Assembly: GCF_040274945.1 (NCBI RefSeq)
Contig: NZ_JBEMAR010000005.1
Location: forward strand, 62,001 to 126,000
Origin: Carnobacterium_B sp040274945
GTDB taxonomy: Bacteria > Bacillota > Bacilli > Lactobacillales > Carnobacteriaceae
Length of the DNA: 64,000 nucleotides
Direction of reading: 5' to 3'
A program made the position numbers and the translations under genes. Below, piece after piece: positions 8,781-17,468 of this stretch. The notes below the pieces were generated by a model, which worked only from the letters and a program-made list of their open reading frames with translations, made no database searches and was not told the origin of the DNA. Position 1 is the first letter of the stretch. Each line of letters begins with the position of its first letter.

Positions 8781-8828
8781 TAGGCATAGGAGATGGAACG
8801 TTCGTTTCATTTCCTATGCCTATTTTTT
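8781..8828 (+). terminator. Second terminator hairpin in the liaZ-hprK gap
   Basis: TAGGCATAGGA (8781-8791) and TCCTATGCCTA (8812-8822) form an 11-bp perfect stem followed by six T. No gene lies between this and the previous terminator. The rest of the 323-base gap up to hprK (8829-9011) is AT-rich and probably holds the hprK promoter; the best match is a weak TTTAAA, 17 bases, TAAAAT (8910-8938). Confidence 0.8.
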
Positions 8829-9011
8829 GTTTTTAAAAGAAAATTAAACTTATAGGAATGAGTAATGTTGAAGCTTTTTATTATTTGAATAGGTTTTCTT
8901 GCGATTTCCTTTAAACAGAAGGATTAAAATGGTAAAATGAGAATCATGTAGTCGTTTCAAACAATTAAAAATGAAAGTAAAAAAAGATCTTTAAACAGAG
9001 GAGAAAAAATT

Positions 9012-9947
9012 ATGACCAAAAGTGTAACTGTAAAACAATTAGTAGACTCTCTGAAGTTAGAAGTACATAACGGGAAGGAATTTCTTGATCGTAAAATTCT
9101 AACAGATGATATTTCACGGCCAGGTCTTGAACTTACTGGTTATTTTAATTATTATCCTCAAGAACGTATACAATTATTCGGAAGAACAGAAATTTCATTC
9201 TCTGAGCAAATGACCAGTGACGAACGGTTAATTGTGATGCGAAGAATGTGTCAACCAGATACACCTGCTTTTCTTGTTTCAAGAGGCCTGACTCCTCCAA
9301 AAGAGTTAGTACAAGCAACAACTGAAAAAAGCATTCCTTTACTCTCATCCCCACAATCAACTACACGTTTATCTAGCAATGTAACAAATTTCTTAGAAGC
9401 TGAATTAGCTGAGCGTATTGCTATGCATGGTGTGCTAGTAGACATTTATGGAATGGGCGTTATGATCACTGGAGATAGTGGAGTAGGTAAAAGTGAAACG
9501 GCATTGGAATTAATCAAAAGAGGCCACAGACTTGTAGCCGATGACCGCATTGAATTGTATGTGATCGATGATAAAAAAATCGTAGGTGAACCACCTGAAA
9601 TTTTAAGTCATCTAATGGAGATTCGTGGAATAGGTATCATAGATGTCGTAAATCTATTTGGAGTTGGATCAATCCGTTTAAGTAAAGTCGTTAATTTAGT
9701 GGTTAATTTAGAACTTTGGGATAAAGAAAAAACGTATGATCGATTAGGTAGTGGAGAAGAAAAACAGCGTATTTTAAATGTTGACGTTCCTAAAATTTCG
9801 ATTCCAGTTAGAACGGGACGTAATTTAGCGATCATTATTGAAAGTGCAGCAATGAATACTAGAGCAAAAATCATGGGATACAATGCTACCGAAACATTCG
9901 AACGCAATTTAGAAAAATTAATCAAAAAAAATTCAACTGAACAGTAA
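9012..9947 (+). CDS. hprK: HPr kinase/phosphorylase
   Basis: Bifunctional enzyme that phosphorylates HPr on Ser46 in response to glycolytic state and thereby controls CcpA-dependent catabolite repression; it also removes the phosphate. The 311-residue protein has the N-terminal DRTGG-like domain, conserved MHG (about 138-140), P-loop GDSGVGKS (154-161) and the family signature EIRGIGIIDV (about 203-212). The ribosome site is GAGGAG. It heads the classic Lactobacillales cluster hprK-lgt-gpsA-galU. Its presence fits the cre site found at 53.3 kb. Confidence 0.97.
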   Translation: MTKSVTVKQLVDSLKLEVHNGKEFLDRKILTDDISRPGLELTGYFNYYPQERIQLFGRTEISFSEQMTSDERLIVMRRMCQPDTPAFLVSRGLTPPKELVQATTEKSIPLLSSPQSTTRLSSNVTNFLEAELAERIAMHGVLVDIYGMGVMITGDSGVGKSETALELIKRGHRLVADDRIELYVIDDKKIVGEPPEILSHLMEIRGIGIIDVVNLFGVGSIRLSKVVNLVVNLELWDKEKTYDRLGSGEEKQRILNVDVPKISIPVRTGRNLAIIIESAAMNTRAKIMGYNATETFERNLEKLIKKNSTEQ

Positions 9948-9963
9948 GATTGGAGATTGAAAT

Positions 9964-10812
9964 ATGAGCAATCTGTTAGGAGCAATTAATCCAATTGCCT
10001 TTTCATTAGGACCACTTGATGTATATTGGTACGGTATCATTATCGCTGCAGCAATATTTGTAGCAATTTTTTTAAGTACGCGAGAAGCTGAAAAAAGAGG
10101 AATTGATGGAGAACATATCGTGGATATGGCTCTTTGGGCGCTCCCGATAGCTTTCATTGGAGCACGTTTGTATTATGTGGTATTTGAATTAGATTACTAT
10201 CTTCAAAATCCTGGTGAAATCATAGCAATTTGGAATGGCGGTATAGCGATTTATGGTGGCTTGATTGCCGGAGGGTTAACCGTCTACTGGTACACAAAGA
10301 AACATGGGATTCCACTTTGGTTAATGTTGGATATTTTAGCACCAAGCGTATTGCTAGCTCAAGCAATTGGACGTTGGGGCAATTTTATGAATCAAGAAGC
10401 CCATGGAGGAGAAGTAACGAGATCGTTTTTAGAAAATCTATTTTTGCCTGAATTTATTATCAAGCAAATGGAAATTAATGGCGTGTACTACCAACCTACT
10501 TTTTTATATGAGTCTTTATGGAGTTTAGTTGGTTTTGTACTAATTGTTATCTTGCGAAATAAGAAGCATTTATTTAGACAAGGTGAAGTGGCATTGAGTT
10601 ATGTACTATGGTATTCTCTTGGACGTTTCTTTATTGAAGGTCTTAGAACAGACAGCTTATGGATTTTTGATTTTATTCGTGTGTCGCAAGCTTTATCTGT
10701 TGTTTTATTTATAGGAGCACTCAGCCTATGGGTTTACAGAAGAAGAGATTATCCGCCTATTCCGTACTATTTAGATGGGATGAATAAATCAGAAAAGAAA
10801 CAGCAGAAATAA
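9964..10812 (+). CDS. lgt: Prolipoprotein diacylglyceryl transferase
   Basis: Membrane enzyme that transfers diacylglycerol from phosphatidylglycerol to the lipobox cysteine of prelipoproteins. The 282-residue protein has about seven membrane segments. It carries the Lgt signature GRWGNFMNQEAHGG (136-149), the conserved NGGIAIYGG loop, and SLGRFFIEGLRTD near the C-terminus. It starts 17 bases after hprK with a TGGAGAT ribosome site. The tail is charged (KSEKKQQK). Confidence 0.97.
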   Translation: MSNLLGAINPIAFSLGPLDVYWYGIIIAAAIFVAIFLSTREAEKRGIDGEHIVDMALWALPIAFIGARLYYVVFELDYYLQNPGEIIAIWNGGIAIYGGLIAGGLTVYWYTKKHGIPLWLMLDILAPSVLLAQAIGRWGNFMNQEAHGGEVTRSFLENLFLPEFIIKQMEINGVYYQPTFLYESLWSLVGFVLIVILRNKKHLFRQGEVALSYVLWYSLGRFFIEGLRTDSLWIFDFIRVSQALSVVLFIGALSLWVYRRRDYPPIPYYLDGMNKSEKKQQK

Positions 10813-10827
10813 AGGAGCTTGAGTAAA

Positions 10828-11832
10828 ATGTCAAAGAAAGTAGCCGTTTTAGGAGCTGGTTCTTGGGGAACTGCTTTAGCAATGGTATTAGAAGAAAATG
10901 GAAATGATGTTCGCATATGGAGTCATAAAGCAAAACAAGCAGATGAAATCAATCGTAAACACACCAATAAATTTTATCTGCCGTCAGTTGTTTTAGCTGA
11001 CAGCATTAAAGCAACACATCATATTGAAGAAGCAATCAAAGATGCTGAAGTGATTGTTTTTGTGGTTCCAACCAAAGCCATTCGTGAAGTCGCTAAGAAA
11101 GTTGAACCATTTTTAACTAAGTCAACGGTCATTGTTCATGCCAGTAAAGGGCTAGAGCAAGAGAGCCACAAACGTATTTCAGAAATTTTAGAAGAAGAAA
11201 TTTCCGAAAGCAAACGCCAAGCGGTAGTAGCTTTATCGGGTCCTAGCCATGCGGAAGAAGTTGCACTTAAAGATTTAACAACCATAACTGCAGCTTCAAC
11301 AAATAAAGACGTGGCTAAAATTGTCCAAGAATTATTTATGAATGATTATTTTAGAATTTATACCAACGATGATATTATCGGTGTTGAATTGGGCGCAGCT
11401 TTAAAAAATATTATTGCCGTAGGAGCCGGAGCACTTCAAGGATTAGGTTATGGCGATAATGCAAAGGCTGCTTTAATGACTAGAGGATTAGCTGAGATAA
11501 GTCGTTTAGGAGTAGCTTTTGGCGCAGACCCAATTACTTTTCTTGGATTGAGCGGTGTAGGTGATTTAATTGTCACTTGTACAAGTATTCATTCTAGAAA
11601 CTGGCGAGCTGGTCACATGTTAGGTAAAGGAAACAGTTTGAAAGAAGTCCTTGAAAGTATGGGAATGGTTGTAGAAGGAATTGCAACCACTAAAGCAGCC
11701 TATGAGTTAGCTCAGGAAAAAGGGATTGAGATGCCAATCACTGCAGCAATTTACGAAGTATTGTATAATGGAGCTAAAGTGGAAGATATTATCGTCTCAT
11801 TGATGCAACGAGAAGGAAAATCAGAAGCATAA
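10828..11832 (+). CDS. gpsA: Glycerol-3-phosphate dehydrogenase [NAD(P)+]
   Basis: Reduces dihydroxyacetone phosphate to sn-glycerol-3-phosphate for phospholipid synthesis. The 334-residue protein begins with the Rossmann motif VLGAGSWGTALA. Also visible are VPTKAIREV, the SGPSHAEE motif and the catalytic lysine region GAALKNIIAVGAGAL. ATG 10828 is chosen because AAAGGAGC lies 10 bases upstream; an in-frame TTG at 10819 is too close to it. It is tightly linked to lgt, so lipid supply and lipoprotein modification are co-transcribed. Confidence 0.97.
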   Translation: MSKKVAVLGAGSWGTALAMVLEENGNDVRIWSHKAKQADEINRKHTNKFYLPSVVLADSIKATHHIEEAIKDAEVIVFVVPTKAIREVAKKVEPFLTKSTVIVHASKGLEQESHKRISEILEEEISESKRQAVVALSGPSHAEEVALKDLTTITAASTNKDVAKIVQELFMNDYFRIYTNDDIIGVELGAALKNIIAVGAGALQGLGYGDNAKAALMTRGLAEISRLGVAFGADPITFLGLSGVGDLIVTCTSIHSRNWRAGHMLGKGNSLKEVLESMGMVVEGIATTKAAYELAQEKGIEMPITAAIYEVLYNGAKVEDIIVSLMQREGKSEA

Positions 11833-11877
11833 GGAAAGAAATACCCATTATCTAAATCAATTGGAGGAATAAAAGAC

Positions 11878-12759
11878 ATGCAAAAAGTACGTAAAGCAAT
11901 TATCCCCGCAGCAGGATTAGGAACACGATTTTTACCAGCAACAAAAGCTATGGCTAAAGAAATGCTGCCAATTGTAGACAAACCAACGATTCAGTTTATT
12001 GTAGAAGAAGCAATTAATTCAGGTATTGAGGATATTTTAATTGTAACTGGGAAAAGCAAACGCCCTATTGAAGATCACTTTGACTCAAATCCAGAACTGG
12101 AAGCTAATCTAAAATCTAAAGGGAAAATGGAACTTTTAGAATTAGTTGAAGAAACAACCGGTTTAAATTTATTTTTTGTTCGTCAATCGTATCCAAAAGG
12201 TTTAGGTGATGCAGTCTTACAGGCTAAAGCATTTGTTGGAAATGAACCATTTGTTGTTATGCTTGGAGATGACTTAATGGAAGATGAAGTTCCGCTAACC
12301 AAACAACTGATTAACGGATACGACAAAACCCATGCATCAAACATTGCTGTAATGAAAGTACCTCATGAAGAAACCTCTAAATATGGAATCATTGATGTAG
12401 AAGGACAAGTAGATGAAACAACCTATAATGTTCGTCGTTTTGTTGAAAAACCAAATCCAGAAGATGCACCAAGTGATTTAGCGATCATTGGACGTTACTT
12501 ACTAACTCCTGAAATTTTTGATATTTTAGAAACGCAAGAACCAGGTGCTGGAAATGAAATTCAACTAACGGATGCAATCGATACTCTAAATAAAACGCAA
12601 CGTGTTTTTGCACATGAGTTTAAAGGAACCCGTTATGATGTTGGAGATAAATTTGGTTTCTTGAAAACAAGCATTCAATACGGTTTGAAACATCCAGAGA
12701 TAAAAGATTCTTTAAATGAATACATTATTGAACTAGGTAAAAAATTAGAAGCTGAATAA
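11878..12759 (+). CDS. galU: UTP-glucose-1-phosphate uridylyltransferase
   Basis: Makes UDP-glucose from UTP and glucose-1-phosphate for glycolipids, teichoic acid decoration and exopolysaccharide. The 293-residue protein has the nucleotidyltransferase signature AAGLGTRFLPATKAMAKEML, followed by VDKPTIQFIVEEA, and GDD in VVMLGDDLM. The ribosome site is TGGAGGAA. It is the last gene of the hprK cluster and works just after phosphoglucomutase (14649-16376) in the same pathway. Confidence 0.97.
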   Translation: MQKVRKAIIPAAGLGTRFLPATKAMAKEMLPIVDKPTIQFIVEEAINSGIEDILIVTGKSKRPIEDHFDSNPELEANLKSKGKMELLELVEETTGLNLFFVRQSYPKGLGDAVLQAKAFVGNEPFVVMLGDDLMEDEVPLTKQLINGYDKTHASNIAVMKVPHEETSKYGIIDVEGQVDETTYNVRRFVEKPNPEDAPSDLAIIGRYLLTPEIFDILETQEPGAGNEIQLTDAIDTLNKTQRVFAHEFKGTRYDVGDKFGFLKTSIQYGLKHPEIKDSLNEYIIELGKKLEAE

Positions 12760-12772
12760 TCTACACTAGCTA

Positions 12773-12820
12773 AACTACAAAGAGGTGAACGAGAAATTGT
12801 TCCCCTCTTTGTAGTTTTTT
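12773..12820 (+). terminator. Intrinsic terminator of the hprK-galU cluster
   Basis: AACTACAAAGAG pairs perfectly with CTCTTTGTAGTT, followed by a T run to 12820. Confidence 0.9.
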
Positions 12821-12855
12821 GGCTTGAACAAGACCTATTAAAAATACCACCTATA

Positions 12856-12864
12856 TGCTATACT
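12856..12864 (+). promoter_or_regulatory. Extended -10 promoter of the TPR gene
   Basis: TGCTATACT is an extended -10 (TG, one base, TATACT). There is no good -35 at the normal distance. The start codon is 35 bases downstream. Confidence 0.55.
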
Positions 12865-12898
12865 GGTTAGTAAATGTTACTTTAGAGGAGGATTGCAT

Positions 12899-13330
12899 AT
12901 GTCTGAAATTGAAAATCAAAAGGCGACGATTATAGAAGTTATTCCAACAAGTGAATTTTATTTTAAGCGTGGAATTGCTGCATTTCAAAAAAATGAAATG
13001 GATCGTGCAAAAAAATACTTCTCACGAGCAGTAACCTTATCAAAAAATGAAGAGGAAAGTATTTTCGCCTCTTGCCAATTAGCTATTTGTTATCAACATA
13101 CTGGTGAATACGATGAATCAATCGAAATATTAGATGAACTAATTAAAAACAGTGGCGATATTTTTGCAGAAGCCTACTATTTCCAAGCCAATAACTATGC
13201 TTTTTTAGAAGATTTAGAACAGTCATTGATATTAGTAGAACAATACCTGACTCTGGATCCAGACGGTGACTTTGTTGACGAAGCATCTGAGTTGCAAGAG
13301 ACACTAAAAATGGAATTAAACGAATTTTAG
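12899..13330 (+). CDS. Tetratricopeptide-repeat protein
   Basis: A 143-residue soluble protein made largely of TPR-like helical pairs: FYFKRGIAAFQKNEMDRAKKYFSRAVTLS, then ASCQLAICYQHTGEYDESIEILDELI, then AEAYYFQANNYAFLEDLEQSLILVEQYLTLDP. Such repeats bind protein partners; no enzyme motif is present. ATG 12899 is preferred over TTG 12893 because GAGGAGG lies 7 bases before it. It precedes trxB, a position shared with other Lactobacillales, but a functional link is not shown. Confidence 0.8.
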   Translation: MSEIENQKATIIEVIPTSEFYFKRGIAAFQKNEMDRAKKYFSRAVTLSKNEEESIFASCQLAICYQHTGEYDESIEILDELIKNSGDIFAEAYYFQANNYAFLEDLEQSLILVEQYLTLDPDGDFVDEASELQETLKMELNEF

Positions 13331-13434
13331 AATAATTATTCATTCACTTCTAATTTGTAAGCAAATATATAGCGATTCTTGGCAAAAAGGTGTACAGTAA
13401 GATGAAACGATTAAGGAAAAAGAGGGGTTTTATA

Positions 13435-14400
13435 ATGGAAACAGAAGAAAAAATTTATGATGTTGTTGTTATTGGAAGCGGCCCAGCAGGAATGACAGCT
13501 GCTTTGTATGCTTCAAGATCTAATTTATCTACGCTGATGTTGGAACGTGGAGTACCCGGCGGACAAATGATCAATACAGCAGAAATTGAAAATTATCCTG
13601 GATTTAATAGTATCGTAGGACCAGAGTTGTCTGAAAAGATGTTTGAAGGTTCTAAACAATTTGGAGCAGAGTATGCGTATGCTGATGTTAAAGAAATTCA
13701 ACAAGGAACAGAATACAAAACAATTATTGCTGGAAAAAAAGTCTTTAAAACACGCTCGATCATTATTGCAACAGGTGCAGAACACCGTAAATTAAATGTT
13801 GGTGGCGAAAATGAATACAACGGTCGCGGTGTCTCTTACTGTGCCGTTTGTGATGGGGCCTTTTTCCGTAATAAAGAGTTAGTAGTTGTTGGCGGAGGAG
13901 ACTCGGCTGTTGAAGAAGGAACCTATTTAACTCAATTTGCTAAAAAAGTTACGATTATTCACCGTCGCGATGAGCTAAGAGCTCAAAAAATTCTTCAAGA
14001 TAGAGCCTTTAAGAATGAAAAAGTTGATTTCATTTGGGATTCTACCGTAGAAAATATTTATGGTGATGACAACAAAGTAACAGGTGTCAAAGTTAGAAAC
14101 GTTCATACAAGTGAAGTCAAAGAATTTCCTGCAGATGGCGCATTTATTTATGTAGGTATTTTGCCAAACACAGATAAATTTAGAGACTTAGGGATTACGG
14201 ATGAAGAAGGTTGGATTCCAACTAATGAAACAATGGAGACTTCACAACCTGGAATTTTTGCTATTGGAGATGTTCGTTTAACTCCTTTACGTCAAGTTGC
14301 AACAGCTGTTGGTGACGGCAGTTTAGCAGGGAATGCCGTTTTCCACTATGTTGAGAAACTGAAAGAAAGCTTAGAAGCAAAAGCGATTACTTCAAACTAA
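13435..14400 (+). CDS. trxB: Thioredoxin reductase
   Basis: FAD- and NADPH-dependent enzyme that reduces thioredoxin in the cytosol. The 321-residue protein has the FAD motif GSGPAG (about 14-19), redox motif CAVC (136-139) in SYCAVCDGAFF, the NADPH motif GGGDSAVEEG, and the C-terminal FAD contact GIFAIGDVR. ATG 13435 is chosen because AGAGGGG precedes it by 7 bases; the longer in-frame extension to 13390 lacks a ribosome site. A candidate promoter is TTCACT (13343-13348), 17 bases, TATATA (13366-13371). Confidence 0.97.
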   Translation: METEEKIYDVVVIGSGPAGMTAALYASRSNLSTLMLERGVPGGQMINTAEIENYPGFNSIVGPELSEKMFEGSKQFGAEYAYADVKEIQQGTEYKTIIAGKKVFKTRSIIIATGAEHRKLNVGGENEYNGRGVSYCAVCDGAFFRNKELVVVGGGDSAVEEGTYLTQFAKKVTIIHRRDELRAQKILQDRAFKNEKVDFIWDSTVENIYGDDNKVTGVKVRNVHTSEVKEFPADGAFIYVGILPNTDKFRDLGITDEEGWIPTNETMETSQPGIFAIGDVRLTPLRQVATAVGDGSLAGNAVFHYVEKLKESLEAKAITSN

Positions 14401-14434
14401 TAGAAAAGAAAAATAGATTTAAATAGTAGTAAAG

Positions 14435-14467
14435 AAAGAAACAAGAGAAATCTTGTTTCTTTTTTTA
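14435..14467 (+). terminator. Intrinsic terminator of trxB
   Basis: AAGAAACAAGA and TCTTGTTTCTT form a perfect stem around a GAAA loop, followed by T residues. Confidence 0.85.
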
Positions 14468-14580
14468 TACAAATAAACTTTATTAGTGTAGATTATTCTT
14501 TTGTAATTAAAATGGTTACTAAATCAAAAAAAGGTCAACCGATTATTTGAATTGAAATGTGTGCTAGGATGAATAAGAAA

Positions 14581-14589
14581 TGGTATACT
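14581..14589 (+). promoter_or_regulatory. Extended -10 promoter of phosphoglucomutase
   Basis: TGGTATACT is an extended -10 with TATACT at 14584-14589. The start codon is 59 bases downstream. A weak cre-like sequence follows at 14595-14608 (see rejected items). Confidence 0.55.
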
Positions 14590-14648
14590 TATAAGGGAAG
14601 CGTTAACGAAAAATAAAAGACTACTAATTATGTAAAGGGTGAATTGAA

Positions 14649-16376
14649 ATGAGCTGGAGAGAGACTTATCAACTTTGGGAAAATTTTAATGATTTAGAAA
14701 TTGAATTAAAAGAAGAATTAAAATCTTTGAAAGATGATTCGGATACATTAGAAGATGCATTTTATGCTCCTCTAGAATTTGGAACGGCAGGTATGCGTGG
14801 AATCATTGGTGCAGGTGTTAATCGTATGAATGCTTACACAGTAAGACAAGCAACAGAAGGACTAGCTCTTTTTATGGACAGCCTTGGAAATGAAACGCAA
14901 AAACGTGGAGTCGCAATCGCTTATGATTCAAGACACAAGTCTCCAGAATTTGCTATGGAAGCTGCAAGAACACTTGGAGCACATGGAATTCCGGCTTTTG
15001 TTTTTGAAAGTCTTCGTCCAACACCAGAATTATCTTTTGCTGTTCGTCATTTAAATGCATTTGCAGGGATCATGATTACTGCAAGTCACAACCCCGCTGA
15101 ATACAATGGATACAAAGTGTACGGAGAAGATGGCGGACAAATGCCACCCAAAGAAGCAGATGCTTTAACAGCCTACGTTCGCAGTGTCGAAAATATTCTT
15201 GAAATTGAAGTGTTATCACAAGAAGACCTTGAATCACAAGGACTACTTACGATTATTGGAGAAGATGTAGATAGCGAATACTTAAAAAATGTGGGAAAAG
15301 TTACGGTTAATCCAGAGTTAGTGAAGGAAATGAGCAAAGAGATGAAATTAGTCTATACGCCGCTTCATGGAACTGGAAAAATGTTAGGTGAAAGAGCTTT
15401 GAAAAATGCCGGATTTGAATCTATTTACCTTGTTCCAGAACAAGCTGAAGCAGATCCTGATTTCTCGACAGTTAAATCTCCTAACCCTGAGGAACCTGGC
15501 GCATTTGAATATGCAATCAAGTTAGGTAAAGAAATTGATGCTGATGTATTAGTGGCAACAGATCCAGATGCTGACCGTTTGGGGATAGCTGTTAAGACTG
15601 CAGAAGGTCATTACGAAGTGTTGACAGGAAATCAAATAGCAAGCTTGATGCTACACTATTTATTAACTGCACAAAATGAAGCGGGAACATTACCAGCTAA
15701 CGGAGTGGTTCTTAAATCGATTGTTTCTAGTGAATTACCTACTCAAATTGCGGATAGTTTTAACGTCAAAATGGTGGACGTTTTAACAGGATTTAAATTT
15801 ATTGCTGAAAAAATTAAGCAATATGAAACAGATAGCAGTCAAACGTTCTTGTTCGGCTTTGAAGAAAGCTATGGTTACCTTGTTTCACCATTTGTACGGG
15901 ATAAAGATGCTATTCAAGCTCTTGTGCTGATTGCAGAAGTAGCTGCTTATTATAAGCAAAAAGGCGATACATTATATGATGGATTGAAACAAATCTTCCA
16001 TAACTATGGCCATTTTAAAGAAAAAACGATTTCCATCAGCATGCAAGGGATCACTGGAGCTGAAAAGATCAAAGCATTAATGGTGAAATTCCGTGAAGAG
16101 TCACCAAAAGAATTTGCTGGAATTGAAGTCGAATACGTAGAAGACTTTTCAATCGCTAAACGTACGCTTCATGATGGGACAATAGAAGATATTGATATGC
16201 CTACAGCTGACGTCTTGAAGTATAAATTAGTCGACAGCAGTTGGATTGCTATCCGTCCTTCAGGAACAGAACCGAAAATCAAATTCTACATTGGAGCATG
16301 TGATGATTCAGGTGTAGAGATTGAAAATAAAGTTATTCGTCTTGAAGAAAGCATCAATTCAATCGTAAACGAATAA
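14649..16376 (+). CDS. pgcA: Alpha-phosphoglucomutase
   Basis: Interconverts glucose-6-phosphate and glucose-1-phosphate, feeding GalU. The 575-residue length and the order of motifs fit the firmicute PgcA-type alpha-phosphoglucomutase. The catalytic serine is in TASHNP (about 144-149). The metal loop is DPDADR (near 305), the sugar-binding loop is GFEESYGY, and the phosphate-binding loop RPSGTEPKIKFY is near the C-terminus. A ribosome site AAAGGGTG precedes the ATG. It is monocistronic, with a promoter upstream and a terminator downstream. Confidence 0.95.
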   Translation: MSWRETYQLWENFNDLEIELKEELKSLKDDSDTLEDAFYAPLEFGTAGMRGIIGAGVNRMNAYTVRQATEGLALFMDSLGNETQKRGVAIAYDSRHKSPEFAMEAARTLGAHGIPAFVFESLRPTPELSFAVRHLNAFAGIMITASHNPAEYNGYKVYGEDGGQMPPKEADALTAYVRSVENILEIEVLSQEDLESQGLLTIIGEDVDSEYLKNVGKVTVNPELVKEMSKEMKLVYTPLHGTGKMLGERALKNAGFESIYLVPEQAEADPDFSTVKSPNPEEPGAFEYAIKLGKEIDADVLVATDPDADRLGIAVKTAEGHYEVLTGNQIASLMLHYLLTAQNEAGTLPANGVVLKSIVSSELPTQIADSFNVKMVDVLTGFKFIAEKIKQYETDSSQTFLFGFEESYGYLVSPFVRDKDAIQALVLIAEVAAYYKQKGDTLYDGLKQIFHNYGHFKEKTISISMQGITGAEKIKALMVKFREESPKEFAGIEVEYVEDFSIAKRTLHDGTIEDIDMPTADVLKYKLVDSSWIAIRPSGTEPKIKFYIGACDDSGVEIENKVIRLEESINSIVNE

Positions 16377-16383
16377 AAAATAG

Positions 16384-16425
16384 CGAAAAAACAACGCAAA
16401 GTAGTTAAAATTGCGTTGTTTTTTC
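16384..16425 (+). terminator. Intrinsic terminator of phosphoglucomutase
   Basis: GAAAAAACAACGCAA pairs perfectly with TTGCGTTGTTTTTTC. Confidence 0.9.
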
Positions 16426-16507
16426 ATGCTATCTAAAATAAAAAATAGTGTACCTTTAGAAAATTGACTAAGGAATGATTAAGTTTCAAGGAAAAGCTTG
16501 AGATAAC

Positions 16508-16536
16508 TATACACGACACACCCGGCATGCTATAAT
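16508..16536 (+). promoter_or_regulatory. Promoter of rapZ-yvcK-whiA
   Basis: -35 TATACA (16508-16513), 17 bases, then a consensus -10 TATAAT (16531-16536) extended by TGC. Confidence 0.65.
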
Positions 16537-16580
16537 GAATTAGGTGAAGTCCGAAGAACCAAAAGAAAGAGGCGAATAAG

Positions 16581-17468
16581 ATGGTAGATAGTCTACAATT
16601 AGTCATTCTTACTGGAATGAGTGGAGCAGGTAAAACTGTGGCAATGCAGAGTTTTGAGGATATGGGTTATTTTTGTGTGGACAATATGCCGCCAAGCTTA
16701 CTGCCGAAATTTTGGGAATTAGTTAAAGAATCTGGTAAATTAACAAAAATTGCTTTAGTGATTGATTTACGCTCGAGAGCTTTCTTTGAAGAAATCGTAA
16801 CAGCTTTGGAATCTATGGATAATACCTCTTTTGTGACGACAAAAATAGTCTATTTAGATGCAAGTGATGAAGAATTGGTTTCTCGTTATAAAGAAACACG
16901 ACGCACACATCCTTTAGCAATGAATGGACGTCTCATAGTAGGAATAAAAAAAGAAAGAGAATTATTAGAAGATATAAAAGGGCGAGCGCAAATTGTGATT
17001 GATACAACGAAATTGACGCCACGACAATTAAGAGAAAAAATCAATAGTAATTTTAAAACCGTGGATACAGAGTTATTTAGAATTGAAATGGTATCATTTG
17101 GATTCAAATATGGTTTACCAATTGATGCAGATGTAGTAATGGATGTTCGCTTTCTACCGAATCCTCATTATATTGATAATTTAAGACCGTTAACAGGTCA
17201 AGATAAACCTGTTTATGACTATGTAATGAAACAACCAGAAACAGAAATATTTTATCGTAAATTTACAGATTTATTAGAGTATATTTTGCCTGGATATAAA
17301 AAAGAAGGTAAAAACAATGTCACTATCGCAATTGGCTGCACGGGTGGAAAACATCGCTCAGTAGCCTTAGTAGAACGGATTGCTCAGAAAATTGAAATCG
17401 ATGGCTACCCTGTTCATGTTACTCATCGCGATAAAGGAAAGGTTAAAGAATCGGTGAATCGTTCATGA
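16581..17468 (+). CDS. rapZ: RapZ/YvcJ nucleotide-binding protein
   Basis: P-loop protein of the RapZ (YvcJ) family, 295 residues. Walker A GMSGAGKT is at about 12-19, and the C-terminal domain has the family motif IGCTGGKHRSVALVE. In Enterobacteria RapZ controls GlmS through small RNAs; in Firmicutes the homologue binds and hydrolyses nucleotides and its target is less clear. Its stop overlaps the yvcK start by four bases (ATGA), so translation is coupled in the conserved rapZ-yvcK-whiA operon. Confidence 0.95.
   Translation: MVDSLQLVILTGMSGAGKTVAMQSFEDMGYFCVDNMPPSLLPKFWELVKESGKLTKIALVIDLRSRAFFEEIVTALESMDNTSFVTTKIVYLDASDEELVSRYKETRRTHPLAMNGRLIVGIKKERELLEDIKGRAQIVIDTTKLTPRQLREKINSNFKTVDTELFRIEMVSFGFKYGLPIDADVVMDVRFLPNPHYIDNLRPLTGQDKPVYDYVMKQPETEIFYRKFTDLLEYILPGYKKEGKNNVTIAIGCTGGKHRSVALVERIAQKIEIDGYPVHVTHRDKGKVKESVNRS

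Noticed and set aside
14595..14608. cre-like GGGAAGCGTTAACG downstream of the phosphoglucomutase -10
   Set aside because: Three mismatches to the consensus including outer bases; too weak to call.
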